From assembly GCA_022825825.1 (NCBI GenBank), contig JAJDWA010000048.1, positions 1 to 64,000 of the forward strand: a DNA stretch of 64,000 bases, in the 5' to 3' direction. The translations under genes and the position numbers were made by a program. This DNA comes from Candidatus Poribacteria bacterium (GTDB lineage Bacteria > Poribacteria > WGA-4E > WGA-3G). Below are positions 7,580-16,121 of this stretch, one piece after another; position 1 is the first letter of the stretch, and the number at the start of each line of letters is the position of its first letter. The notes beneath the pieces are model-generated. The model had not been told where the DNA came from, did not search any database, and saw nothing but the letters and a program-made list of their open reading frames with translations.

Positions 7580-9340
7580 ATGAAACGGTGTAGTTTTTTT
7601 CAAATACGTATTGAGTTTATTTTCGTAGTATGTTGTCTCTTGCTTGCTGTTCGGTCTCAAAGCGAAGAAAACCTGACGCTAAAAGCACAGATTGATTCCT
7701 ATCAGAAACAACTCGCTGTGGATGCTACACGGGTTGGTATTCGGTTAAAATTAGCGAAAGTTTTTCTTCAAATCGAGGCATACACACAAGCAGTTGCAGA
7801 GTATCGTGAAGTCATATCGTTCGTAGGCACTGTATCCGATCATGATCTCGCTTTACCTGAGGGCTATTATGGATTAGGATTGGCTTATACGGGACTTGAG
7901 AAATTTGACGAGGCTATAGAAGCATATCAAAGTGCAATAAAGTACGCGCCTGAGTGGGCACATATTCATGCAGCTTTAGGCGCGGGGTATGCGAACCTAC
8001 ACCGTTATGATGCGGCGCTAAATGCCTACAAAACCGCACATGACCTAAAACCTAACGATGCGATGATTCACCACCAGTTAGGGAATATTTATAACAAACA
8101 GGGAAAACATTCTGAAGCAATAGCACATCAGCAACGGGCAATAGCAATTTCACCCACATTGGCATCGGCACACTATCAGTTAGGTTTACTTTATACACAA
8201 GAAAATTGGTTGGCAAAGGCTATCTCTGCTTATGAAACCGCTTATGCGGCAGACCCAGAACTGATTGAAACACTCTACAATCTTGCGCAAGTGCATAGAC
8301 GAAATGGGGATAGACAGGCTGCGCGCGAAAAAATGCAACTGTTTGAAAAACAAAAAATGGTAGTAAAACCGATACAGGAATTACGCGGTGCATTGCAACG
8401 AACAGTTGAACCGATCCAAAGAGCCGGAATTCTCGCTAACATCGGTAGGCTTTATCTCAAAAGTAAGTATTATGAGAAGGCAGTTAGAGAATATGAGAAA
8501 GCAATCGCGTTAAATCCGAAAGCGGTTGAGGCATATAACGGTGTCGGGATTGCTTATGCAATGCTCAAAAGGTATCCGGAAGCCATTGAGGCGCAACAGA
8601 AAGCATTGGCACTGCAACCAGAGTTCGCGGAGGCACATGCTGGTCTCGGTTTAGTATATCTCATGCAAAACAGAACTGAATTAGCACTTAAACATTACCG
8701 ACAGGCTGTTAGGTTGAATCCCCAGTTTTTTGAGGCACATCTAAAGATTGGCACAATTTTGCTAAATCAAAAACAGTATGTAGAAGCAGCTTCAACATAT
8801 CAGAAGGCTATAGCACTGAACCCAGACAATGCAGAAGCATATCATAATTTAGGTTTGTGTTATGCACATCAAGATAAAACCAAAGATGCGTTGTTAGCAC
8901 TACAAAAGGCAGTTGATATAGCAAGAAGTTCCCAAGTTTCCAATACAAATCAGGATATAAAAATCTTATTTCTCCCTGAGACGTACTATATGATAGGTGA
9001 ACTTCATGCACAACAGGAAAATTATGGAGCATCAGAATCTGCATATCTATCATCAGGTTTGCCGAAAGCGTATAACGCCCTTGCTCAACTCAGCGCGAAG
9101 ATCGCAAGTACTTATGAAAAACAAAGTAAACGTAGAGAAAAATTAAAAACGGCTGCATCGTATGCTCAAACTGCCATTCGCTTAAATCCGAATATCGCAA
9201 GTTACCACAACACGCTTGCACTAATAGCATACCGAAATGGTGATTATCTGACAGCTGAAACATCCATCCGAAAAGCGATTGAACTTGCTCCTAAAAACCG
9301 TAACTATCAAGAAGGGTTAAAACATATTTTAAAAAGATAA
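7580..9340 (+). CDS. Exported tetratricopeptide-repeat protein
   Basis: 586 residues. An N-terminal hydrophobic stretch (FIFVVCCLLLAV, residues 14-25) looks like a signal peptide or anchor. The rest is nearly all TPR units; repeated marks such as GNIYNKQGKHSEAI, GLGLVYLMQNRTELAL and NLGLCYAHQDKTKDAL, each ending in a proline-containing turn (LNPN, LQPE), give around eleven to twelve units. TPR solenoids are protein-binding scaffolds, so it probably assembles a complex at the cell surface or periplasm. No partner gene is adjacent. The ribosome site before the ATG at 7580 is weak. No enzymatic domain is visible. Confidence 0.85.
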   Translation: MKRCSFFQIRIEFIFVVCCLLLAVRSQSEENLTLKAQIDSYQKQLAVDATRVGIRLKLAKVFLQIEAYTQAVAEYREVISFVGTVSDHDLALPEGYYGLGLAYTGLEKFDEAIEAYQSAIKYAPEWAHIHAALGAGYANLHRYDAALNAYKTAHDLKPNDAMIHHQLGNIYNKQGKHSEAIAHQQRAIAISPTLASAHYQLGLLYTQENWLAKAISAYETAYAADPELIETLYNLAQVHRRNGDRQAAREKMQLFEKQKMVVKPIQELRGALQRTVEPIQRAGILANIGRLYLKSKYYEKAVREYEKAIALNPKAVEAYNGVGIAYAMLKRYPEAIEAQQKALALQPEFAEAHAGLGLVYLMQNRTELALKHYRQAVRLNPQFFEAHLKIGTILLNQKQYVEAASTYQKAIALNPDNAEAYHNLGLCYAHQDKTKDALLALQKAVDIARSSQVSNTNQDIKILFLPETYYMIGELHAQQENYGASESAYLSSGLPKAYNALAQLSAKIASTYEKQSKRREKLKTAASYAQTAIRLNPNIASYHNTLALIAYRNGDYLTAETSIRKAIELAPKNRNYQEGLKHILKR

Positions 9341-9425
9341 CCTTACGGATGCAATTTAAGGCTTTTCCACTTCCTGCACTACCCCATGCCAGCTACCGAT
9401 TCATCAACGACGGTGTTAAAAGTCG

Positions 9426-9454
9426 TTGCATTGCACCCAGCCTTGTGATAGAAT
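9426..9454 (+). promoter_or_regulatory. Promoter of the UbiD-family gene
   Basis: TTGCAT (9426-9431) and TAGAAT (9449-9454) are 17 bases apart with TGA directly before the -10 box (extended -10). The gene begins 34 bases downstream. Confidence 0.6.
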
Positions 9455-9487
9455 AGACACTAAAAATATCTTTCATGAGGTTAAAAA

Positions 9488-10933
9488 ATGGCATATCCCA
9501 GTCTCAGAGATTTCGTAAAGGCACTTGATAAAGCAGGCGAACTTAAACGTATCAAAACAGAGGTATCACCCGACCTTGAAATAAGCGAGATCACCGACCG
9601 CGTTAGTAAGGCTGGTGGCCCCGCGCTGCTGTTTGAAAACGTTGAAGGCAGTGAGATGCCATTGCTCATCAATACTTACGGGTCTTATACACGTATGGCA
9701 ATGGCACTCGGTGTAGATGACCTTTCACGCATTGCCTATGAAATTGAAGGCATGATTAAAATCGGGCCACCTGAGTCGTTGCTGGATAAAGTCAAAATTC
9801 TCCGAATCCTATCACAACTCACCAACTTCCCACCAAAAACCGTCAAACGCGGAGCATCTCAAGAGGTTGTCCTTACAGGCGAAGACGCATCGTTAGACAG
9901 GCTGCCACTCATAAAATGTTGGCCGATGGATGCAGATAAGTATATTACGTTACCGCAAGTATTTACGCACAGTTTACAGACAGGGCAACGGAATGTTGGC
10001 ACTTATCGGTTGCAAAAACTCAATCCCCATGCATTAGCAATGCATTGGCAGATTCACCACGATGGCGCAGCACACCACCGGGAATACAAACAGGCGGGCG
10101 AACAGATGCCTGTGGCGATTGCTATCGGTGGCGATCCAATTATGTCCTATATCGGCACTGCACCGCTGCCATCAGGGATTGATGAACTGTTGTTCGCTGG
10201 ATTCCTACGAAAATCCAATGTTGAAATGGTAGCGGCAAAAACGATTGATATGATGGTGCCTGCTGATGCGGACATTGTCATTGAAGGTTTCATTGAACCA
10301 GATGAAACCTGTATTGAGGGACCATTCGGTGACCACACCGGTTTCTATTCCATGCCTGACGAATACCCTGTTTTTCGCATTAGTGCTATTACCCACCGCA
10401 AAGACCCTATCTACCAAACCATTATTGTCGGTAAACCGCCAATGGAAGATTGTTATATGGGTAAAGCCACCGAACGTATCTTCATGCCGTTGATTAAAAC
10501 GCAGCTTCCTGAACTTGTTGATATGAATCTGCCTCTATTCGGTGTATTTCATAACTTCGCCCTGATTTCAATAGACAAACGTTACCCCTTCCACGCCAAA
10601 AAGATTATGCACAGTTTTTGGGGACTTGGACAACTAATGTTCAGCAAAATTATTATTGTGGTTGACAAAGACGTTGATGTTCAAAATGTAGAGGAAGTCC
10701 TTTTTTATGTCGGAAGCAATGTAGACCCGAAACGGGACGTTACTATTGTTGAAGGTCCCGTTGATGTGCTTGACCACGCTGCACCGCTTATCGGCGCTGG
10801 ATCAAAGATGGGTATTGATGCCACAACCAAGTGGGAAGAAGAAGGTTACCACAGGGATTGGCCCCCAGAAATTCAGATGTCTGACGAAATTATTGAACTT
10901 GTCAACGAACGGTGGAAGAAATACGGATTGTAA
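9488..10933 (+). CDS. ubiD: UbiD family (prenyl-FMN dependent) decarboxylase
   Basis: 481 residues, close to the ~490 usual for UbiD. Recognisable stretches are GTYRLQKLNPHALAMHWQIH with the following HHDGAAHH, EMPVAIAIGGDP-like and the PFGDHTGFY loop. In the family these form the prenylated-FMN and metal-binding site and the catalytic Glu/Arg/Glu set. UbiD enzymes decarboxylate aromatic or alpha,beta-unsaturated acids; in ubiquinone or menaquinone biosynthesis the substrate is a polyprenyl hydroxybenzoate. No UbiX (cofactor maker) is in the window, and no other quinone genes are adjacent, so a different aromatic acid is possible. Start ATG follows GAGG. A thioredoxin-reductase-like gene follows 67 bases later on the same strand. 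Confidence 0.88.
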   Translation: MAYPSLRDFVKALDKAGELKRIKTEVSPDLEISEITDRVSKAGGPALLFENVEGSEMPLLINTYGSYTRMAMALGVDDLSRIAYEIEGMIKIGPPESLLDKVKILRILSQLTNFPPKTVKRGASQEVVLTGEDASLDRLPLIKCWPMDADKYITLPQVFTHSLQTGQRNVGTYRLQKLNPHALAMHWQIHHDGAAHHREYKQAGEQMPVAIAIGGDPIMSYIGTAPLPSGIDELLFAGFLRKSNVEMVAAKTIDMMVPADADIVIEGFIEPDETCIEGPFGDHTGFYSMPDEYPVFRISAITHRKDPIYQTIIVGKPPMEDCYMGKATERIFMPLIKTQLPELVDMNLPLFGVFHNFALISIDKRYPFHAKKIMHSFWGLGQLMFSKIIIVVDKDVDVQNVEEVLFYVGSNVDPKRDVTIVEGPVDVLDHAAPLIGAGSKMGIDATTKWEEEGYHRDWPPEIQMSDEIIELVNERWKKYGL

Positions 10934-11000
10934 ACAAAATTGTCCTTTTTATAGTTAACAATTCATATATTAGACATGCAATGTTTCAGAGAGATACGAA

Positions 11001-12074
11001 ATGGCAGAAACAATTTACGATATGGCTGTAATTGGTGCTGGACCAGCAGGAACACAAGCAGCGGTTTCCGCAAGTCATCAGATGCGGCATGTGTTGGTGC
11101 TACATTCCGGTAAGGTAAGTTTCAGTCGTGGCAGAGCATATTGGTCAAAGTCTGTTGAGATTGAGGATGCACCCGTTTTTCCCGGCATTATCGGTCCCAA
11201 CTTCGCAAAAGAACTCATGAAGTGGATGGAAAGTCGTCCTGTCGTCCAATTCATGCTCGGTGAGGAACACCGAAAAACAGGCATTGAGATCAAGGACGGT
11301 CTCTTAATCCGACTGACACGAAACAACGGTATCTTTGAACTGGAAGCATCAACGAAGGTTCTCAAGAAAGATGCACCGTTGCAGATAGAACATTTCAAAT
11401 CTCGCACCGTCGTCGTTGCTTCAGGATTTGATGACAAATGGCCCGATATTGAGTTTCAACCTGATGCAGAGCGATTGTATAAGCAATACGCCACTGTGTT
11501 TCGTTATGCTGGCAATAAAAAAGGGTGGCATGTATGCATCCGCTGCGATGGACATTTGCACGTAAATGAACACCTTGCACTCCTCGGCGTGGGCGATTAT
11601 ATCTATGAAGCAGCGATAGGCGCGCAAGACTTCACTGATAAAATCACTATCCTCACAAACGGGCGGCCACACGGGATGTCACCTCCTATTCTCAAGCAGA
11701 TTAAAGAGAGAAAAATCAATATTATTGACACAAAAATAAAGCGACATATCGGTGAGAAAACGGATCTCCTCGGTTTTGAGATGATTGATGGCACTGAGTT
11801 ATATTTCCACGGCTTCCTCGTTGATGAGGGCTTAATTCCGAATACCAAGTTTTTGGATGAGTGGGACTACCAAAAAGATGATGAGGGCTTAATTATTGCT
11901 AACGAAGACATGCAGATGTTAGATAGTAACGGTGAACCTATTCCCGGTCTTTTTGCTGCAGGAGACATCATCTCTGGGGAGCGAAACTTAATCGCAACCG
12001 CTTTTGCACTTGGTCAAGAAGCGGGCTTATCTGCATCTGACTCGCTGCGAAAATGGCACTATCCAAAAGCTTGA
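11001..12074 (+). CDS. Thioredoxin-reductase-like FAD/NAD(P) oxidoreductase
   Basis: 357 residues. An FAD-binding GAGPAG loop at residues 12-17 opens the protein, and LFAAGDI near the C-terminus is the second FAD contact of this class. In between, Cys179-Ile-Arg-Cys182-Asp-Gly matches in place and form the CATCDG redox centre of low-molecular-weight thioredoxin reductases, followed by an NAD(P)-binding-like GVGDYIYEAA. The family transfers electrons from NADPH to a disulfide partner. The protein is longer than ordinary TrxB (about 310-320) because of extra sequence between the FAD loop and the redox centre (residues 35-150), so the partner may differ. No thioredoxin gene is adjacent. Confidence 0.8.
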   Translation: MAETIYDMAVIGAGPAGTQAAVSASHQMRHVLVLHSGKVSFSRGRAYWSKSVEIEDAPVFPGIIGPNFAKELMKWMESRPVVQFMLGEEHRKTGIEIKDGLLIRLTRNNGIFELEASTKVLKKDAPLQIEHFKSRTVVVASGFDDKWPDIEFQPDAERLYKQYATVFRYAGNKKGWHVCIRCDGHLHVNEHLALLGVGDYIYEAAIGAQDFTDKITILTNGRPHGMSPPILKQIKERKINIIDTKIKRHIGEKTDLLGFEMIDGTELYFHGFLVDEGLIPNTKFLDEWDYQKDDEGLIIANEDMQMLDSNGEPIPGLFAAGDIISGERNLIATAFALGQEAGLSASDSLRKWHYPKA

Positions 12075-12166
12075 TTAATGAAATAGAATGTAAGTTTTTT
12101 CGTTTTAATTTATAGTGTAGAAGTTTACTTGTTTTAAATTTCGCTATAAACCGTAAGGAATATTTT

Positions 12167-14995
12167 ATGACACCAAACGAAAATCAGAAAACGCTCTATA
12201 TTATTGACACGCTCGCTGAAATTTTCCGATCATTTTATGCGATCCAAACCCGATTGGTTAGCGGTGTCACTGGAGAACCCACCAATGCGATATACGGCTT
12301 TACGACAACACTGATCAAACTCTTATCCGATTATAAAGCACAGTATATGATTGCCGCCATTGATACCCCCGGGGACACTTTTCGAAACGAACTTTACCCC
12401 GACTATAAAGGACATCGGAGGACTCCACCGGATGACCTCGTCACACAGATCCCCCGTATTCAACAAGTACTTGAGACCTTTGAAATTCCTGTCATCGGCA
12501 AACCGGATCTGGAAGCAGATGATATTATTGCCTCTGTCACACAAATGATACTCGATTCGCCTGATACACAAGACGTGCATGTGTGCATCATTTCTAAAGA
12601 CAAAGACCTTGAGCAATTACTCTGTGACCGAGTTACGATGTTTGATATCCGTAACGAGAAAACGATTGATGTTCCCGCACTTATGGAAAATAAGGGGATT
12701 ACACCGGACCAAGTCATTGATACGCTCGCTTTGATGGGGGATACTGCAGACAATGTGCCGGGTGTTGAAGGTATTGGGCCGAAAACTGCTGCCAAGCTAA
12801 TGCAAGATTTCGGTTCGCTTGAAAACATCTACGCAAATATAGACAAGATTAAAGGAAAACGTCGTGAAAATTTAGAGAAAGCACAGGAATATATCTCTCT
12901 TTCCCAAGAACTTGTTACACTTAAGCGTGATGCGGAACTGGATTTCTCTTTGGAACAAGCACGCATCAAACCGCCTGACCTCAGTAAAATCAACCCTTTA
13001 TTTGATCAACTTGAACTCAAACGTTTTCACAAACCTATCGCTGATTTGGCTGCAGGGAGTGCGGTATCCGATCAGGTTAAAACTGATGTTCAAACCACAA
13101 GAAGAGAACGATTGGAGGCGATGGAAGATAAAAAAGAAGCTATCTTGGAAGAAGGGAATTTTACGACCGCAGAATCTGGCAACTATACGGCAATCACTAC
13201 GGAAACACAGTTGACTGACCTTGTTGAAACACTTCCGACACAACCGATTATCTCCGTAGATACAGAAACAGATGGCTTGTATCGTAATGCTGCCTTGTGT
13301 GGTATTAGTTTCTCTTGGGAGCCAAAGCAAGGCGTTTATGTGCCTATCCGATCTTCTAATCCTGAAAAGCATTTGGATCAGGAAACAGTCGTATCTAAAC
13401 TCAAGCCGATTTTGGAAAATCCAGAACTGCCAAAATGTGGACACAACCTAAAATTTGATGCAAGTATCTTCATTCGGCACGATATTCAACTGCGGGGCGT
13501 TGTTTTTGATACAATGCTGGCAAGCCAGCTCGTTGATCCACGGCAACCCTCACATAATCTGGATAATCTTGCACTACTCCACTTAAATCATAAGATGATC
13601 CCGCTCTCAGACTTGATTGGTGATAAAGAAGATTCCACATCGATTGATAAAATTCCTTATGAGGTGGTAACGAAGTACGCTTCGGAGGATACTGATATCG
13701 TCCTTCAACTCTATCACTATTTTAAACCGAAACTTAAGGAAACCGAAACCACCGAATTAGTTAGAGAGATAGAATCTCCTCTCGGTCCAGTGTTGGCTCT
13801 GATGGAGTTTAACGGTATCATGTGTGACACTGAGGAATTGAAAAGGCAAACCGGTGTGGTTGAACAACTGGTGAATGAACGCGAAAAAGAGATACACGAG
13901 TTAGTAGGGTATTCATTTAATACGGATTCTCCGGCCCAGTTGGCAGACATTTTGTTTGATGAAATCGGTTTCAAACCCGTGCGGCGCACTAAAAGTGGCA
14001 AACGTTCAACGGATGTGAATGTGCTTGAAACACTTGCCTTACAAGAGGATGTAAACAATCCGAAAACAACTGTGCCACGCTTAATTGTAGAATATCGCCA
14101 ATTTCGCAAGCTTCAAAGCACCTACCTTGGACAGCTGCGACACTCTGTCAGTGAGGCTACACACCGTATTCATACACACCTATATCAACTGACAACAGCG
14201 ACTGGACGATTAAAGTCTGACGGGCCAAATCTTCAAAACATTCCTGTGAGGACCGAGATTGGACGACAGCTGCGACGGGCATTCAGAGCACCGGACGGGT
14301 ATAAGTTAATCTGTGCCGATTATTCGCAGGTTGAACTTCGCGTCCTTGCCCATTTCAGTGAGGACCCCAAACTGATGGAGATATTTATACAAGATTTGGA
14401 TATCCATACATCCGTTGCTGCAGAAGTTTTTAAGGTGACGCCAGAAGATGTATCACGAGAACTCAGAGACAAAGCCAAAATCGTCAATTTTGGTATCATC
14501 TACGGTGTTTCGCCTTCAGGGTTAGCACGCCGAATTCAGGGGATGAAGGTAGATGAGGCAAGAGAATTGATTACGGATTACAAAGAACGGTTTCCAGGTA
14601 TCAACGCCTTTTTCCAGGCATGTGTCCAGCAAGCGTTAGACCAAGGTTATGTCTCTACTTTAACCGGTCGGCGCCGTGCTATCCCTGAAATCTTTGAACA
14701 TTCCCAGAGCAGGCAAAGCCTGGGGGAACGGTTAGCCATTAACACTGTTATCCAAGGCACCGCAGCGGATTTGATAAAAGCTGCTATGGTCAAAGTTCAA
14801 CACAGAATTGACAAAGATCAGTTGCCGATGAAGATGCTATTGCAAATCCACGATGAACTTATTCTTGAAGCACCGAATGAATTGGCAGAAGCACAAGCTG
14901 CAATTGTCTCCGAAGAGATGGAAAACGCATTACCACTTCGCGTGCCGCTTCGGACAGAAACAGGTATTGCGGATAATTGGATGGACGCGAAATAG
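12167..14995 (+). CDS. polA: DNA polymerase I
   Basis: 942 residues, close to the E. coli enzyme (928). Domain order is complete: 5' nuclease (1-300) with DTPGDTFR and KDKDLEQLL motifs and a helix-hairpin-helix region (VEGIGPKTAAKL); 3'-5' exonuclease (about 345-535) with an intact Exo I DTETDG, Exo II GHNLKFD and Exo III YASEDTD, so proofreading should work; and the family A polymerase (about 560-942) with DYSQVELR, RDKAKIVNFGIIYG and QIHDELILE motifs. It fills gaps and removes RNA primers in replication and repair. It seems to be a single gene; a palindromic repeat follows 11 bases after the stop. Confidence 0.97.
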   Translation: MTPNENQKTLYIIDTLAEIFRSFYAIQTRLVSGVTGEPTNAIYGFTTTLIKLLSDYKAQYMIAAIDTPGDTFRNELYPDYKGHRRTPPDDLVTQIPRIQQVLETFEIPVIGKPDLEADDIIASVTQMILDSPDTQDVHVCIISKDKDLEQLLCDRVTMFDIRNEKTIDVPALMENKGITPDQVIDTLALMGDTADNVPGVEGIGPKTAAKLMQDFGSLENIYANIDKIKGKRRENLEKAQEYISLSQELVTLKRDAELDFSLEQARIKPPDLSKINPLFDQLELKRFHKPIADLAAGSAVSDQVKTDVQTTRRERLEAMEDKKEAILEEGNFTTAESGNYTAITTETQLTDLVETLPTQPIISVDTETDGLYRNAALCGISFSWEPKQGVYVPIRSSNPEKHLDQETVVSKLKPILENPELPKCGHNLKFDASIFIRHDIQLRGVVFDTMLASQLVDPRQPSHNLDNLALLHLNHKMIPLSDLIGDKEDSTSIDKIPYEVVTKYASEDTDIVLQLYHYFKPKLKETETTELVREIESPLGPVLALMEFNGIMCDTEELKRQTGVVEQLVNEREKEIHELVGYSFNTDSPAQLADILFDEIGFKPVRRTKSGKRSTDVNVLETLALQEDVNNPKTTVPRLIVEYRQFRKLQSTYLGQLRHSVSEATHRIHTHLYQLTTATGRLKSDGPNLQNIPVRTEIGRQLRRAFRAPDGYKLICADYSQVELRVLAHFSEDPKLMEIFIQDLDIHTSVAAEVFKVTPEDVSRELRDKAKIVNFGIIYGVSPSGLARRIQGMKVDEARELITDYKERFPGINAFFQACVQQALDQGYVSTLTGRRRAIPEIFEHSQSRQSLGERLAINTVIQGTAADLIKAAMVKVQHRIDKDQLPMKMLLQIHDELILEAPNELAEAQAAIVSEEMENALPLRVPLRTETGIADNWMDAK

Positions 14996-15006
14996 AACGT
15001 CCAGGC

Positions 15007-15030
15007 AGGCGAGGTTTCCTAATCTCGCCT
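15007..15030. repeat. Dispersed palindrome behind polA
   Basis: AGGCGAG (15007-15013) and CTCGCCT (15024-15030) flank the loop GTTTCCTAAT. It is the family member nearest polA and may also act as its transcription end, although no T-run follows. Confidence 0.6.
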
Positions 15031-15186
15031 ATTGCAACTATAAAGTCTACTTATACTTGTAAGAAGCGAACCTCTCTTACCCTTCCTCTTGTATCTACAT
15101 TTATATTTTGGTTCTCTATTTGGAGCTCCATTCCTACAGGAATCTTGTGTGTCGTCCGAGGGAACTCCGATTTCCAACTATCACTA

Positions 15187-15356
15187 ATACCAAATTAACA
15201 GGATTAATCTTGTTTATTAGCATTAGGCAGAATACGCCAAATCAACGGTATGAATCATGGCGAATGCGCGTATGGTATTCGCCATGATTCCCCGTGTGGT
15301 ATTCTGCATCGGTTAGGAAACCGCACCTACCGAGATGGATCGCGTTAATTTGGTAT
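15187..15356. mobile_element. MITE-like element, 170 bp
   Basis: The ends are exact inverted repeats, ATACCAAATTAAC (15187-15199) and GTTAATTTGGTAT (15344-15356). Inside are nested inverted repeats: GCAGAATAC (15227-15235) with GTATTCTGC (15299-15307), and a perfect 14-bp hairpin GAATCATGGCGAAT (15252-15265, 15277-15290). A TTAGGAA-type palindrome half lies at 15312-15331. A shorter copy sits at 63622-63735. It has no coding capacity, as expected for an element moved in trans. Confidence 0.65.
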
Positions 15357-15420
15357 AATACCAATAAATTTAGAGTAGACACTCCAATTGCTGAAATAGA
15401 ATTGAATTGTAAAATCAAAT

Positions 15421-15449
15421 TTGACAAATTTGTTAATTTGTAGTATCAT
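15421..15449 (+). promoter_or_regulatory. Strong sigma-70 promoter of the RRM gene (long leader)
   Basis: TTGACA (15421-15426) and TATCAT (15444-15449) are 17 bases apart. A 10-bp palindrome ACAAATTTGT (15424-15433) overlaps the -35 box. Transcription would start about 240 bases before the RRM coding region, giving a long untranslated leader. Confidence 0.6.
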
Positions 15450-15693
15450 ATTAACGTTTGGGAAATGTGATGGTGTCTGCGACGCAAATTATGCACAGTA
15501 TTTTGACAGTTTTACGGTTTGGAACCAGAAGCATTCTTGTAGATTGTGAAGCGGCTTCCGAAAGAGATTGATGAGAATCCAGAGTTCATTTTTACCAATC
15601 TTCGCTTACTGCCAAATGCCTGCCTATAGAACATGCTGACAGTACTCAGTTTTCTCACATTCCCGTTATTTCAATTTCAAAAGGAGAAACGAG

Positions 15694-15981
15694 ATGAACA
15701 TCTACGTTGGCAATGTGCCCTATGCAGCCACAGAAACAGACTTGGAAGAACTCTTTGAGCCGCATGGACCACTTACGTCGGTAACAATTATCCGTGACCG
15801 GTATGATGGTCGTTCTAAAGGGTACGGGTTCGTTGAGATGGAAAACCAAGAAGATGGTGAACGCGCAATTGAAGCACTTGATGGTCAAGAGGTTATGGGA
15901 CGTCCGTTGAAGGTTAACCCTGCTCGCCCACGCGAACGACGTTCTGGACCGCGCTATCAAAGCCGCTACGAAGAAGAGTAA
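15694..15981 (+). CDS. Single-RRM RNA-binding protein
   Basis: 95 residues forming one RNA recognition motif: RNP2 IYVGNV at residues 3-8 and RNP1 KGYGFVEM at 42-49, followed by a short Arg/Pro-rich tail (RPRERRSGPRYQSRY). It is the size and layout of cyanobacterial Rbp-type proteins, which bind single-stranded RNA and in several species respond to cold. The gene has an AAAGGAGAAACGAG ribosome site, a strong promoter about 240 bases upstream and a set of hairpins behind it. The long leader fits post-transcriptional control, but that is an inference. No neighbouring gene is linked to it. Confidence 0.92.
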   Translation: MNIYVGNVPYAATETDLEELFEPHGPLTSVTIIRDRYDGRSKGYGFVEMENQEDGERAIEALDGQEVMGRPLKVNPARPRERRSGPRYQSRYEEE

Positions 15982-15986
15982 TACAC

Positions 15987-16005
15987 TGTGAGGAAATACC
16001 TCACA
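15987..16005 (+). terminator. Hairpin after the RRM gene
   Basis: TGTGAGG (15987-15993) pairs with CCTCACA (15999-16005) over a 5-base loop and is followed by ATTTT. A second hairpin, ATTTAGCC / GGCTAAAT, follows at 16019-16040. Confidence 0.55.
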
Positions 16006-16067
16006 ATTTTCATGCAAAATTTAGCCGTGTGTGGCTAAATATGGATTATTCAAGCAAGTAGAATAAT

Positions 16068-16098
16068 AATGCTCCTGTTGATTTGCAACAGGAGCATT
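16068..16098. terminator. Bidirectional terminator between convergent genes
   Basis: A perfect 13-bp stem AATGCTCCTGTTG (16068-16080) / CAACAGGAGCATT (16086-16098) with a 5-base loop stands between the RRM gene and the oppositely oriented AAA gene. AT-rich sequence on both sides would allow termination in either direction. Confidence 0.65.
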
Positions 16099-16121
16099 CT
16101 GTTTATAACAGCACTAAATTC

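Larger units (their letters stand above)
14996..15693. other. Long spacer with repeats and a promoter before the RRM gene
   Basis: About 700 bases without a gene. It contains a small palindrome (15007-15030), a 170-bp MITE-like element (15187-15356) and a consensus-like promoter (15421-15449). A short text around 15165-15181 (GAACTCCGAT...) recurs in degenerate form near 56526. I see no protein-coding frame. Confidence 0.6.
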
